A DNA stretch of 64,000 bases from Anaerolineae bacterium. Lineage in GTDB: Bacteria; Chloroflexota; Anaerolineae; 4572-78; J111. The stretch is taken from positions 62,001 through 126,000 of the forward strand of contig JAKLJP010000005.1 in assembly GCA_023151115.1 (NCBI GenBank), given 5' to 3'. Shown here piece after piece: positions 32,898-42,437 of the stretch (position 1 is its first letter; every line of letters begins with the position of its first letter). The notes below the pieces were generated by a model that was not told the origin of the DNA, made no database searches, and worked only from the letters and a program-made list of their open reading frames with translations. A program made the translations under genes and the position numbers.

Positions 32898-35582
32898 TTA
32901 TGGCCTCACCACTTCTATCGGCCCAACCGTCACGCTGGTTACTTCGCTCATTTGTCCATCAACCACCAGCGGCAAATTCACCGCGCTTTCGCCTACGGTT
33001 AGATAATAGCCTACATTTAAATAATAGTGGCCGGGCGGCGCGTCGGCCTGAACCGGCACGGCGTAACCATCAATGACCACCTCGCCGGGGGCCCAGAGCA
33101 AGGTATCATAATACTCCAACGGCTGGCGATCATAACCGCCCCACAAGGCTCCCTGGTCGTCCAGCAAATGATTGAACTGGGTAAAACTGGCCTGGGGCGA
33201 CCGCTCCGGCGGCGCTTGCCAATAGAGCGTGATTGGAAAAGACTCCCCGGCTTTTACCCTGGATTGAGACAGGTGATAGCCCAACAGCATTATCTGGTTG
33301 GCAAAGTTGGCCTTTTTGACCGTCTCAACAGCGGGCGCTTCAAAGCGGCGCTGCCACCAGTTTTCAACCTTCAACAAAGGTTCACTGAGCGCCTGGCTTC
33401 CGCTTTGACCGCTTTCCGGCAAGCTGACCTGCAACCGATAAGTTCCACTTTGCCAGCGGGGGCCGATAACAAAGGAATAAATATTGGCTTCACTTGACGA
33501 AGCCGGCCACACCTGCCCGGCTTCGTCAACTAGGGCCAATTCCAGGTTAGAATGGGAGGTAACAATGGAGATCGTCGCCGGGTAACGAAAAGTCGGCCGG
33601 CCGGAGCGACTCGGACCATCTATCTGCCACACCTCAAAATCAAGCTGGCCCGGCTGAGGGCCGCCAAGCTGCATGTGCCTGGAGAATGAAAGAGGGGGTG
33701 TTTGATCCAGCACCATCTCAGCTAAAACAAGCTGTTTATCGCCCTTAATTTGCTCGCCATTCCCATCGCTGCGGTCTAGCCCCGGCTGCACCACCAGTGG
33801 TCCCTGGCTGCCGGCCAATTGTACCTGCACCTGGTAGGTATCCGCCGGTAACCCGCCGATGGGTAAACTGAGCCGGTCAAAAACGGTATCGCCTGGGTCC
33901 CAGGCCAGGGTGGGGACCACACCTCCGCCGTGGTAGCCCATCCAATAGGCTACCACCTGATTCTGCGAGTTAAGCAGCGATACTTTTAACAAAAAGTTTT
34001 CTTTGGTATAGGTTATGGAACGCCAGGCCAGGTTAACCACCAATAGGCTCTGGTCGGGTTGGGGCTGCAATTCATAACTAACCAATTCCACGGCCTCGCC
34101 AAACTGGGCCTTAAGCGGATGGGAAAGCCATGCGGCGGCTTGCGGCACAGTCCGCATCGGGATGGGGGTGGGGGTAAAGTGGTACAAATAAACCAGATGC
34201 GCCCCCGTCCAGGTTAAAAAACCGGCCACAAAAAGGGCCAGGCCCCAGGGTCGCCAGCGCGGCGGCAAGGCGACAGCCGTTCCCCAGACCACCAAAATAA
34301 CTACGGCGGCAAAAGCAGGGAGTAAAATATGGCGGCCCTGAGCAGTTTCGCCGATCCGGCGGGTCAAATTAAACCGGAGCAGGGGCAGAATCAAAAAGAT
34401 GCCAATATGGAAGAGCAGCAGTAGCAGCCATTTACGGGCCGGCGGCTCGACCCGCCCAAGCCGCCACAGCCCAAAACCCGTTACCCCCACCATTAAGGCC
34501 ACAAGAATGAAAATAGAAGGCGCTAACGGAATAATTCCATCAATACTCTCGCCCCAAAAGGATTGGAAAGTTTTCTGAAGCCAGCTCGAAAAAGTACCTG
34601 CTTCCCGGCCGGCCGGAATACCGGCCAGGCCGATTTCGCCCCCACTGAAAAAGTACCCCAGGCGCGACAGGGTAATATCCGGTCCGCCGGTAAAAATAGG
34701 GCGCAGCAATCCGGCCAACCAACCTAACTTTTTGACCTCGTTGAGATACCAAAAGTTCCAACCAAACCACCAACTTGAGGCCATTACCGCGCACATCCCT
34801 ACCAGGGCTGTGCGCCGAAACCACCACCAGCCTCCGTAAGCGTGCCGCCAGGCCAAAACCGCCAGCACCCCTATAACTTCCAAAGGCAGAATTATCGTAG
34901 TATATTTGACGGTGACTGAAAGACCCAAAACCAGACCCATAGCTCCATAAAGCCAGCCCTTATCCGGTTCTTTAACGGCCAAAATAACCACCCACAGATA
35001 CAAGGTGGTCAAAGCCGACATCATGGTGTCCTCATTCATCACCCCACTGATAAAGGTATAGGTGGGCCAGAAGGCGGCCAGAGCGACCGCCGCTATCCCT
35101 AACCAGGGTCTATTAGGCAGTAGCTCTAAACAAACCCGATAAATAAGCCACAAATTAAGCAAGCCAAACAGAATGGATAACCAACGCCCCACATGCAACA
35201 CCAGGATTCGTCCCAAAAAGGGCCAGAGTTGGTCCTCGGTGTACAGATAATACCATTCCTGGCCGGCATCTATCACTCGGTAGCGAAAAGAATCCCAGAA
35301 AATTTTGATGTAGGGCGGCCCACTAACATCTATGCCCATCAACCGGCTGATTTGAGCCAAAATGAGGTGGTAAAGGGCCGGCCAATTCGAGTCTTTCCCA
35401 ATTAAATCTCTTTCCTCATAACTTACCGGCAGTCTACCCTTGTTAATCAGAAATTCAGTATAGGCTAAATTTGTTTCCTCATCCGGCCCCTTGTTAAATA
35501 CCGCCACATGACTGATGGTAAAGGTTACGCTGAGATAAAGGATAGCTATCAGCAGCAGAGATAAGCGGGGTAGGATTTTCAT
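32898..35582 (-). CDS. DUF2142-like GT-C membrane protein lacking last module, array member A5
   Basis: 894 aa, about 140 shorter than A6 because it stops right after the linker (GPIEVVRP) that in the other copies leads into the final beta module. The first outside loop reads GPDEETNLAY: the Asp-Glu pair is kept but the His seen at the fourth position after it in most copies is Asn or Leu here. The membrane half and the middle modules (LLGYHLSQSRVKAGESFPITLYWQ) are intact, so the shortening is at a domain boundary and probably functional rather than decay. It has no tandem-repeat insertion. The ATG overlaps the A4 stop. Confidence 0.77.
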   Translation of the reverse strand: MKILPRLSLLLIAILYLSVTFTISHVAVFNKGPDEETNLAYTEFLINKGRLPVSYEERDLIGKDSNWPALYHLILAQISRLMGIDVSGPPYIKIFWDSFRYRVIDAGQEWYYLYTEDQLWPFLGRILVLHVGRWLSILFGLLNLWLIYRVCLELLPNRPWLGIAAVALAAFWPTYTFISGVMNEDTMMSALTTLYLWVVILAVKEPDKGWLYGAMGLVLGLSVTVKYTTIILPLEVIGVLAVLAWRHAYGGWWWFRRTALVGMCAVMASSWWFGWNFWYLNEVKKLGWLAGLLRPIFTGGPDITLSRLGYFFSGGEIGLAGIPAGREAGTFSSWLQKTFQSFWGESIDGIIPLAPSIFILVALMVGVTGFGLWRLGRVEPPARKWLLLLLFHIGIFLILPLLRFNLTRRIGETAQGRHILLPAFAAVVILVVWGTAVALPPRWRPWGLALFVAGFLTWTGAHLVYLYHFTPTPIPMRTVPQAAAWLSHPLKAQFGEAVELVSYELQPQPDQSLLVVNLAWRSITYTKENFLLKVSLLNSQNQVVAYWMGYHGGGVVPTLAWDPGDTVFDRLSLPIGGLPADTYQVQVQLAGSQGPLVVQPGLDRSDGNGEQIKGDKQLVLAEMVLDQTPPLSFSRHMQLGGPQPGQLDFEVWQIDGPSRSGRPTFRYPATISIVTSHSNLELALVDEAGQVWPASSSEANIYSFVIGPRWQSGTYRLQVSLPESGQSGSQALSEPLLKVENWWQRRFEAPAVETVKKANFANQIMLLGYHLSQSRVKAGESFPITLYWQAPPERSPQASFTQFNHLLDDQGALWGGYDRQPLEYYDTLLWAPGEVVIDGYAVPVQADAPPGHYYLNVGYYLTVGESAVNLPLVVDGQMSEVTSVTVGPIEVVRP

Positions 35583-38500
35583 GGAGCCTCTACCCCCACT
35601 TTAGCCAGAACAATTTCCCCATTTAAATTCTCAGCCACACTCAAGCGTAGACCTGTTTGAAAATCGTACATGCCCACCACTATCTCGTATTCTCCTGGAG
35701 CAACATGTTCCAGGGGAATACCGATTTCATCCTTGATAATTTCGCCCGCATCCCATAGGCTGGTCGGATACGCCCCGCCGGCCGGAGGATTATCCTTTTG
35801 GGCCACAGTTTCTCCGGCGGTATTGCGCACATGGGTAAAAACGGTGTAGTCGGTTTGAGGAGCAGCCAGAGCTTGCCAGTAGAGCTTAAGGTGGAGTAGG
35901 TTGGAAGATTGGAAGGTTGGAAGGTTGGGCTTGGAACTGGACCCACTCTTAACCGCCGCACCGGCTTGCTGATTCATTAGATCAAAACCCAACAATTTGA
36001 TTTGATCTCCCAAGACAATATCAAGTTCATATTGTGGGTTGGCCGCAGTAACCGTAACCCCCGCCGGTGGGCCCCCTACTTTAATGGGGCCAATCATCAC
36101 TGCTGTTGACTCCGTTGGCTGGCCGGTTTCGGGGTTGATGATGGCCAGTGATTCAGCCTGTTCTCCTACCTGCCGGTACCAGCCCAAGCTCAGGTGATAA
36201 ACCCCTGGCGGCGCGGCGGCGTCAACCGGCACGGCAAAACCATCGGTGACAATCTCGCCGGGGGCCCAAAACAGGGTGCTGTAATTTTCTTTGGCCCGGC
36301 GATCATACCCACCCCAGGCCATCTCTTGATTATCTAGCAATCGCTCAAAAATGACAAAATCTTCGCCCAGCCAGCGCAGTCCCTGCCAGTAGAGGGTGAG
36401 GGGCAGTCCTTCCCCCGGCTGAACCCGGCGCTGGGGCAAATCATAGCCCAATAACTTTACCTGGCCGGCAAAATTAGCTTCCAGAGGATGAGTCACCAGC
36501 GGCAGTTGAAAATTCCGTTGGCCAGGGGCAACCCGTAAAACAACTTCACCTTCAGGCTGCCAGCGATACTCTCCCGCCGGCCATTCCGGCTCGATGATAA
36601 AGTTGGCCCAGCCGTTGCCAGTCACTACAGCAGCACGGGATACGGCATCCGGGCCGATGAGTTGCAACGCGGCAGATGGAGAGGAGAAATCGGCAGACGT
36701 AAATTGGGCTGTTTCTCGTTCTTTAAACAAGGGTAGGGATGAAACTACTTGTCCTTCTTGCCATAAAACCCAGGCGCTGGACTCGTTGTACCGTTCATTT
36801 ACTGGCTCGGTCAGGGTATAGGAGGAGAGCGTTTGCCAATCAACCACCGGCCCCGATTGACCCAAAATCCGCAAGCGCAGGTCATAATCTCCCCGTGCTA
36901 AGCCGGCTAAGGGCAGCCAGGCTTCATCACGGATAGTATCTCCGGCTTCCCAAACACGGGTGGGATAGCGAGCCTGCGTCTGATAGCCCAGCCAACTTGA
37001 TCGAGTCTGGCCTTGCCCATCTACCAGGGCCAGTTCCATTTGATAATCCTCCGGCGCTGATGCTAGACCGCCCTGCCAGAAAAGAGTGACCCGCAAGGCA
37101 GAATCAACTTGCTTCACTTGGGTTGCAACAAGCGCCGCGCCTCCCGGCAGTTCCACAGAAACCGGCGGGGTAACTGCATCCACCACGGGATAGGGCATAG
37201 TTTGGACAGGCAGCGGGGCGGGGTAGTTTTGCCACATCGAAAGGAGTTGGAGAATCGAGCCGGTCAGGAGTAAGCTAATGAGGGCTTGAAACGTGAGGCG
37301 TGAGGCGTGAGGCGTGAGGCGTGATAAACCCCAGACGAGCAAAATCACAACCGCCGGGCCGGCCAGGAAGAGGATATGGCGGCCTTGAACGGCTTCCAGG
37401 GCATCGCGGGCCCCAAAAAGGCGAATCAACATCAAAGGGACAGGCAATGAACAGTGCAGTAGCAAAAGAGAGAGGAGGCGGCGACGCGAAGCGGGCGCAG
37501 AAGCAAGGGTTGATCGCCACCCAATCACCAGGCCCAAGACGCTTACCAGGGCTATTAGCGTCATAGCGATAGTAAACCCATCAAGTAGAGATGGTTGGCC
37601 GATGGGGTTGGTCCAGAAGGTGGCAAAAAATTGGGTCAAGAGCTGCCAAAAGGAGTAATGCTGCTGGTCAATATGAGCCGGCGGCGGCGCCTGTCCTCCG
37701 CTGACCCAGGCAAAAAGCTGCTCCACCGTGCGGTCGCTGCCGTCGCCGCGCAGTAGCGGGGCGACAACCCCCAGTACCGGGCCATAGGTTTCGACCTCAT
37801 TGAAATTGACGAGTAAATAGCCAAACCAGGGACTGATGACCAGAATAAAAGCCAGAGTTGCCTGTCTTAGTTTTAGCAGAGGGGAAGGTTTGTTTTCTCC
37901 CCTGCCCCCCTGCCCCCCTGCTCCCCTGCTCATAAAGGCCAGGAAGATAATTTCCAGCGGCAGGAGGGCCGTCAGGTATTTGGTCAGCAAAGCCAACCCC
38001 GCCAACGCACCCAGCCCCCAAAACCCCCACCGCGAATAATAACCTTTGGCTATCCGAAGGCTCAACCATAAAAACAGCGAGGCAATTAACAAGGTCAAGC
38101 TGTCGTAATTAAACAGCATCCCGGTGAACAGAAAGCGGGGAATGAAGGCGAGAAAGGCGGTAGTAGACAAAGCCAGCAGAGGGGCAGGGGTGCGGAGGCG
38201 CAGGGGGGAAAAAGCCAAATCTCCCCTACCCCCTTGCCCCCTTGCTCTCCTGCTACTTGCTACCTTGCTACTTGCTACCTTGCTACCAGCAAACACCTCC
38301 AAAGCCAGCCGATACGTTACTAACAACGTTCCCAGGCTGAAAGCGATAGAGAGAAAGCGGCCCAGATGCCAGACCAGGATTTCCTGCCGCCAGGGGAATA
38401 GCTCATCTTCGGTGTGCAGAATGGCCTCGGAGCGAGGGGCCGGGATAATCTGGCGGCGGATATGTTCAGGCTCAGCCCGGTATTTGAAGGTAGGCGGGCC

Positions 38501-38767
38501 GGCCGTCTCAATCCAGGCAGTCGCCGCCGCAGCGCCGAGATGGTAGAGCGGGGGCCAATCGGATTTATAGCCGGCCGCTTCGCGCTCGGCGGGGGTGAGC
38601 GGTAATCGGCCCTGCTGGGCAATGAATTGGGCGTACCAGTAATGCGCCCACTCATCCGCGCCCCGGCCGATGGGGGTCACAATGCTGTAAACTGCCGCCA
38701 ACACCAGGTAAATAAAAATAATCAGCGTTAAACGTTGAACGTTTGAACGTTTAACGGATTGCCACAT
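35579..38767 (-). CDS. DUF2142-like GT-C membrane protein, array member A4
   Basis: 1062 aa. GADEWAHYWY is in the first outside loop and DWPPLYHLGA follows. The modules, GPIKVGGPP linker and final module are present. Four loops carry repeat-derived inserts: residues about 160-197 (VASSKVASS, RGQGGRGD), 279-297 (GAGGQGGRGEN), 481-492 (RLTPHAS) and 944-956 (KPNLPTFQSSN). The first residues (SVKRSNVQRL) also come from an AACGTTGA-type octamer. The start overlaps the A3 stop by 17 bases. GAGG lies 13 bases upstream of the ATG, a weak site. Role as for A7. Confidence 0.77.
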   Translation of the reverse strand: MWQSVKRSNVQRLTLIIFIYLVLAAVYSIVTPIGRGADEWAHYWYAQFIAQQGRLPLTPAEREAAGYKSDWPPLYHLGAAAATAWIETAGPPTFKYRAEPEHIRRQIIPAPRSEAILHTEDELFPWRQEILVWHLGRFLSIAFSLGTLLVTYRLALEVFAGSKVASSKVASSRRARGQGGRGDLAFSPLRLRTPAPLLALSTTAFLAFIPRFLFTGMLFNYDSLTLLIASLFLWLSLRIAKGYYSRWGFWGLGALAGLALLTKYLTALLPLEIIFLAFMSRGAGGQGGRGENKPSPLLKLRQATLAFILVISPWFGYLLVNFNEVETYGPVLGVVAPLLRGDGSDRTVEQLFAWVSGGQAPPPAHIDQQHYSFWQLLTQFFATFWTNPIGQPSLLDGFTIAMTLIALVSVLGLVIGWRSTLASAPASRRRLLSLLLLHCSLPVPLMLIRLFGARDALEAVQGRHILFLAGPAVVILLVWGLSRLTPHASRLTFQALISLLLTGSILQLLSMWQNYPAPLPVQTMPYPVVDAVTPPVSVELPGGAALVATQVKQVDSALRVTLFWQGGLASAPEDYQMELALVDGQGQTRSSWLGYQTQARYPTRVWEAGDTIRDEAWLPLAGLARGDYDLRLRILGQSGPVVDWQTLSSYTLTEPVNERYNESSAWVLWQEGQVVSSLPLFKERETAQFTSADFSSPSAALQLIGPDAVSRAAVVTGNGWANFIIEPEWPAGEYRWQPEGEVVLRVAPGQRNFQLPLVTHPLEANFAGQVKLLGYDLPQRRVQPGEGLPLTLYWQGLRWLGEDFVIFERLLDNQEMAWGGYDRRAKENYSTLFWAPGEIVTDGFAVPVDAAAPPGVYHLSLGWYRQVGEQAESLAIINPETGQPTESTAVMIGPIKVGGPPAGVTVTAANPQYELDIVLGDQIKLLGFDLMNQQAGAAVKSGSSSKPNLPTFQSSNLLHLKLYWQALAAPQTDYTVFTHVRNTAGETVAQKDNPPAGGAYPTSLWDAGEIIKDEIGIPLEHVAPGEYEIVVGMYDFQTGLRLSVAENLNGEIVLAKVGVEAP
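35899..35935. repeat. Intragenic GGTTGGAA octamers in A4
   Basis: Four near-perfect GGTTGGAA units fall in the loop just before the LKLYW strand of the last module. Other paralogs carry a different repeat (GACAATT type) at the equivalent point. Confidence 0.85.
37291..37325. repeat. Intragenic GTGAGGC heptamers in A4
   Basis: Four GTGAGGC units before the last membrane helix read as SRLTPHA heptads on the minus strand. Confidence 0.85.
37876..37931. repeat. Intragenic CCCCCTGC-type octamers in A4
   Basis: CTCCCCTGC and CCCCCCTGC units in a loop between membrane helices, encoding GAGGQGGRGE on the minus strand. Confidence 0.8.
38175..38287. repeat. Compound intragenic repeat with inverted arms in A4
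   Basis: A GGGGCAGGGG-type segment (38177-38208) faces an inverted CCCCTACCCCCTTGCCCC segment (38222-38250), followed by TACTTGCTACCTTGC units (38253-38287) encoding KVASS repeats. It sits between the third and fourth membrane helices. Confidence 0.8.
38726..38757. repeat. AACGTTGA-type repeat at the A4 start
   Basis: CGTTAAACGTTGAACGTTTG and following units encode the first residues of A4 and just touch the 3' end of A3. A similar degenerate tract is at 8567-8590. Confidence 0.75.
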
Positions 38768-41700
38768 CGGTTAATTTAACCTCGTTAGCCGGATGAGCGG
38801 GTATCACTAACCGCTGGCCTGTTTGATAATCGTACATTCCTATCACCAGCGCGTACTGGCCTGCTGTCAGTTCGGCCGGCCAAGGAATGGTGATGGTATC
38901 GGCAATGATTTCGCCGGGGTCCCACAGGCTAGTGGGGTACGCACCGTTCAAAGGCGGCTGGTCTTGCTGGGCCACCGTTTCACCGCTAGCGTTTCGCACG
39001 TGGATAAAGGTAGTATAGTCAACCGGCAAGGGCGATTCAGAGCGCCAATATAACTTAATTGACAATTGGCAATTGACCGTTGACGGTTGACAATTATCCC
39101 CCTCCAAATCATAGCCCAGCAGGGTCACATTCGACGCATCGCCGAAGGGCTGGTTGACCTCAGTTTGAGGTTTGGCCGTGGTCAGGGTTGCACCGGGGGG
39201 CGGGCCGCCCACCTTGATCGGGCCGATAATGACGGCGGTGGCGTCAATAGGCCGGCCATCCTGCACCAGGGGTAAGGACACCGCTTGCCGGCCTACCTGT
39301 TGGTACAACCCCACATGCAAATAGTAAACGCCGGGTAGGGCCTTGGCCTCCACCGGCACGCCAAAAGCATCGGTCACAATTTCGCCGGGGGCCCAGTAAA
39401 GGGTGCGGTACCCTTCCTGGGGCAGGCGGTCGCGCCCGCCGTGCGCGGTTTGATCGTCGGCCTTGATCAGCTTGGTAAAGATGGTGTAATCATTGCCCAG
39501 CCAATCAAGCCCTTGCCAGACCAGGGTCAACGGAATACCGCCACCCGGCTCTGCGCGATTAGCGCCCAGGGTGTAGCCGAGCAGTTTGACCTGATTGGCA
39601 AAGTTGGCCTCAACCGGTACATACTTTCCTTGTGAGGGGGGGAATTCAGGGAGGGTAAATTGGCGCTGCCAGCGATCAACCACCGTTAAAACAGTGCTGG
39701 AATTAACTTGCTGCTCTCCGTCGTCCGGGGATGTCAGGCTGACTTGCAAATGATACTTGCCGCCGGACCAGTCGGGGCCGACGATAAACAGGGCAGTGTT
39801 GTTCAGTTCCCGGACCGGCGCAAAGCCGGGACTGCCCTCCGCCCCGACCATGCGCACCTCGCGCTGCTGGTCGGGCAGCAGCGGGCTGAGGGTGACCAGG
39901 ACCGTTTCCCGGTAGCGAAATTCGCGGGGGGTTGTTAGCGTCTGCCCGTCCTGCCAGACTGAATAGCCGGCAGCGGCAACAGCCTGCTCGGCAAAGGCCA
40001 GGCTGTTGTTGAACGTGCGAAGGGCGGTATCAGGTAGGGTTAGCCGGGTGAGGGCTAAGGGCATAACCTCGGCTTCGGGGGGATAATGCCGGCTGGTCGG
40101 AATAAGGTTGAGGCTGAGCGCGTAATCGCCCGCCGCTAGACCCTCGATGGGTAGCCAGATGGTATCGCGCACAATATCGCCCACATCCCAGGCGCGGGTG
40201 GGGTAGCGCCCCGCGGCGGCATGGCCTAACCACTGGGCCTGAGGCTGGTCCCCATCGTCGAGCAGGGTGACTTCGGTTAGATAATCGGTCGGGCTGAGGG
40301 ACGTCGCCTGCCAGATCAGGTCAAGCCGGAGGGTGCGCCCCGCGTCATCAAGCTGGCTGTTATACCCCACCAAGGTCACAAACTTATTGAGCGGTCGATT
40401 CAAAGAGTGGCTTGCCTGCGCTCTGGCCTCCGGCAGCGTCGAAACGGGCAGCGGCGGCAGATAAGCCCAGGTCATGGCCCACAGATGGGCGGCGGTCCAG
40501 ATGAGAAGCAAAAGGATGGGCAGAAAAACAGCGAAACGGGAGAGGTGATAGGTGATACGTGAGGCGTAAGGCGTAAGATAGGAAATATAATCCGTAAGCC
40601 ACAAACCGAAACGGGTGAAGGCTGAGGCTGATTTTCGGCGCAGAAGCTTTCTCGCTCTGGCTTGCCGTTCCTCCGTTTCCCGGTCTCTCTGCCTGGTGGT
40701 GATTCTGCTCAACGCTGCCTGGATACCCCAAATGAGTAAAATAGCAAAGGCGGGGGCCGCCAAAAAAAGTACATGCCGGCCCTGGGCCGTATCGGCCAGA
40801 CTAAAGGTGACGGCATAACGCAGCAGGGGTAGGAGAAGGGGCATGAACAGGTGCAGGACGAGCAGGGATAAAATCAGAGAGGAGTAGGGAGTAGGGAGTA
40901 GGGAGTAGGGAGTAGGGGTTGGAGACTGGGGCTTGGAGGTTGGAGGTTGGAAAACATCTCCAGTCTCCGGTCTCTGGTCCCCGGTCATAGTGATGAGGCC
41001 GTGAACTGCCAGCAGACACAAGGCCAGGGCCAGGGCCGGGGCTACTGAAGCGAGCGGCTGCACCGTTTCGATGCCGACCATCCAGAAAGTGCGGAACAAA
41101 ATCGCCGCCCACTGCCAGGGTGGACCGGACTCCAGGTTCTCGATGGCCCCGGTAAAACCGGCTTTGCCGCCGGTCAAAACGCTGAGGAGTTGGTTGGTGG
41201 TGGCGTCGCTGCTATCGGCGGCGATGAGCGGGCGCAGCAGACCCACCCACAATCCATCTTGGGCGACGGTGTTGAAGTGATAGAGCACAAAGCCGAACCA
41301 GAGGCTGAGGACGGCCAGGGTTGTCGCTAATGCGATCAATGTTGCCTCCAACCAAGCGTGGTGCGTGGTGCGTGGTGCGTAGAGGGTTTTGGTGGCGCGA
41401 GCGATGAGCCAGAGGGCAAGGATCAGCTCCGGCAGCAGGATGAGGGCGCTGAGTTTGGTCAGGATGGCCAGGCCGGCGAACAAGCCGAGGAGGAGAGCGT
41501 GAAGCGTGAAGCGTGAGGCGTGAGGCGAGGAGGCGGTGTCCTCTATTCGCCCATTCGCCCATTCGCCTATTCGCTTATTCGCCAGTCGCAGCAGCAGCCA
41601 TAAGAAGAGGGCGCTAAAAAAGGCGACGGTAGTTTCGTAGTTGAGCATGGCCCCGGTCAGGCCGAAGCGGGGGATAAAGGCGACAACAGCGGCAGCAGCC

Positions 41701-42410
41701 AGGGGGAGCCTGAGGCGTGAGGCGTGAGGCGTGAGGCGAAGAGGCGAGGAGACAGCTAGAGTTGATTCTCGTACCATCGCGTCCTCGCCTCCCCGTGTCA
41801 TCACCTCGCGGGCGATGAAAAAAGTGACGGCGACGGTGGCCGCGCCAAAGAGGATGGCGACCCAGCGGCCGGTGTGCCAGCGCAGAATTTCGGCGCGGTA
41901 GGGCCAGCGCTCGTCTTCGGTGTTGTAGAGGCCCCAGGCGTGGCGGGTGCGCTCGATCAACTGGCGGCGCGGGTGATCGCTGACCCGCTTGAGGAAGGGC
42001 GGGCCGGTAGGGTCAACCAGGGCCGCCGGCAGCGCGGCCAGCAGGTGATACAGCGGCGGCTGGTCGGATTTGTAGCCGGCCTGGGTGCGCTCCTCCTTAT
42101 TGATCGGCAGGCGGCCATGTTCGGCGATGAAGCGGACGTACTCATAGTGGGCCAGTTCGTCCGGGCCGGTGGTTAGCGGAGCAAGGGCGGCGTAGGTGAA
42201 AGCGGTGAGGAGGTAGAGGGCGAGGAGCAGGGTTAGGGCCAGGGTTTGAATGGCGAATGGCGAATGGGGGTTAGGGGTGGAGGGGTGGAGGGGTGGATTT
42301 TGAGGCTGTGATTTGTTTTGTTCCATCATTTGCTGTAGCGATCTGCTTAACTTTAGCCTTTGGCGCAGCCCGCTTTTTCTATTATCTTCTACAGTGGTCA
42401 TCAAGCGCAT
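38751..42410 (-). CDS. DUF2142-like GT-C membrane protein, array member A3 (largest)
   Basis: 1219 aa from the ATG at 42410; the frame is open to a TTG at 42449. The start is uncertain: a perfect TATAAT on the minus strand overlaps this ATG, so translation may begin at 42401 or 42329. GPDELAHYEY is in the first outside loop and DQPPLYHLL follows. The extra length over A6 and A7 is almost entirely repeat-derived loops: near the N-terminus, between helices (RLTPHASRL, GEWANGRIED, YAPRTTHH, TPYSLLPTPYS) and before the last helix (YLTPYASRITYH). NCQPSTVNCQLS lies in the last module. The GPIKVGGPPPG linker is present. It follows the toxin scar. Confidence 0.76.
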   Translation of the reverse strand: MRLMTTVEDNRKSGLRQRLKLSRSLQQMMEQNKSQPQNPPLHPSTPNPHSPFAIQTLALTLLLALYLLTAFTYAALAPLTTGPDELAHYEYVRFIAEHGRLPINKEERTQAGYKSDQPPLYHLLAALPAALVDPTGPPFLKRVSDHPRRQLIERTRHAWGLYNTEDERWPYRAEILRWHTGRWVAILFGAATVAVTFFIAREVMTRGGEDAMVRESTLAVSSPLRLTPHASRLRLPLAAAAVVAFIPRFGLTGAMLNYETTVAFFSALFLWLLLRLANKRIGEWANGRIEDTASSPHASRFTLHALLLGLFAGLAILTKLSALILLPELILALWLIARATKTLYAPRTTHHAWLEATLIALATTLAVLSLWFGFVLYHFNTVAQDGLWVGLLRPLIAADSSDATTNQLLSVLTGGKAGFTGAIENLESGPPWQWAAILFRTFWMVGIETVQPLASVAPALALALCLLAVHGLITMTGDQRPETGDVFQPPTSKPQSPTPTPYSLLPTPYSSLILSLLVLHLFMPLLLPLLRYAVTFSLADTAQGRHVLFLAAPAFAILLIWGIQAALSRITTRQRDRETEERQARARKLLRRKSASAFTRFGLWLTDYISYLTPYASRITYHLSRFAVFLPILLLLIWTAAHLWAMTWAYLPPLPVSTLPEARAQASHSLNRPLNKFVTLVGYNSQLDDAGRTLRLDLIWQATSLSPTDYLTEVTLLDDGDQPQAQWLGHAAAGRYPTRAWDVGDIVRDTIWLPIEGLAAGDYALSLNLIPTSRHYPPEAEVMPLALTRLTLPDTALRTFNNSLAFAEQAVAAAGYSVWQDGQTLTTPREFRYRETVLVTLSPLLPDQQREVRMVGAEGSPGFAPVRELNNTALFIVGPDWSGGKYHLQVSLTSPDDGEQQVNSSTVLTVVDRWQRQFTLPEFPPSQGKYVPVEANFANQVKLLGYTLGANRAEPGGGIPLTLVWQGLDWLGNDYTIFTKLIKADDQTAHGGRDRLPQEGYRTLYWAPGEIVTDAFGVPVEAKALPGVYYLHVGLYQQVGRQAVSLPLVQDGRPIDATAVIIGPIKVGGPPPGATLTTAKPQTEVNQPFGDASNVTLLGYDLEGDNCQPSTVNCQLSIKLYWRSESPLPVDYTTFIHVRNASGETVAQQDQPPLNGAYPTSLWDPGEIIADTITIPWPAELTAGQYALVIGMYDYQTGQRLVIPAHPANEVKLTDVAIR
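39059..39096. repeat. Intragenic GACAATT-type heptamers in A3
   Basis: GACAATTGGCAATTGACCG and following units lie immediately before the LSIKLYW strand of the last module. The unit matches the TTGTCAA heptamer of cyanobacterial short tandem repeats. Confidence 0.85.
40541..40590. repeat. Intragenic GTGATAC/GTAAGGC heptamers in A3
   Basis: AGGTGATAGGTGATACGTGA and following units encode YLTPYASRITYHLSR on the minus strand, before the last membrane helix. Confidence 0.8.
40879..40986. repeat. Intragenic GGGAGTA heptamers and GGAGACTGG-type repeats in A3
   Basis: Five GGGAGTA units (40882-40917) encode TPYSLLP heptads. GGTTGGAG and CTCCAGTCTCCGG-type units up to 40986 encode the adjoining part of the same loop. 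Confidence 0.85.
41356..41582. repeat. Intragenic repeats in two A3 loops
   Basis: GCGTGGT heptamers at 41356-41382 encode YAPRTTHHA. GTGAAGC/GTGAGGC heptamers and CGCCCATT octamers at 41496-41582 encode GEWANGRIED and HASRFTLHA. The two blocks are separated by one membrane helix. Confidence 0.8.
41710..41797. repeat. Intragenic GTGAGGC and GAGGCGA repeats in A3
   Basis: At least four GTGAGGC-type units and GAGGCGAGG tracts encode SSPLRLTPHASRLRL in the loop between the third and fourth helices, the same loop that carries other repeats in A1 and A4. Confidence 0.85.
42249..42298. repeat. GAATGGC heptamers and GGGGTGGA octamers near A3 start
   Basis: GAATGGC units (42249-42270) and three GGGGTGGA units (42275-42298) encode PPLHPSTPNPHSPFAIQ just before the first membrane helix. 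Confidence 0.85.
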
Positions 42411-42437
42411 TATATCATCGGGCGGAGGGCTGACCAA
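42409..42437 (-). promoter_or_regulatory. Candidate promoter of A3
   Basis: On the minus strand TTGGTC (42432-42437), a 17-base spacer and a perfect TATAAT (42409-42414) precede A3. If used, the first array segment downstream of the scar has its own transcript start, and the A3 start codon at 42410 would lie inside the promoter, favouring a later start. Confidence 0.45.

Noticed and set aside
19871..38287. Regularly spaced short repeats considered as CRISPR arrays
   Set aside because: Units are contiguous 7- or 8-mers without unique spacers, and no cas genes are present.
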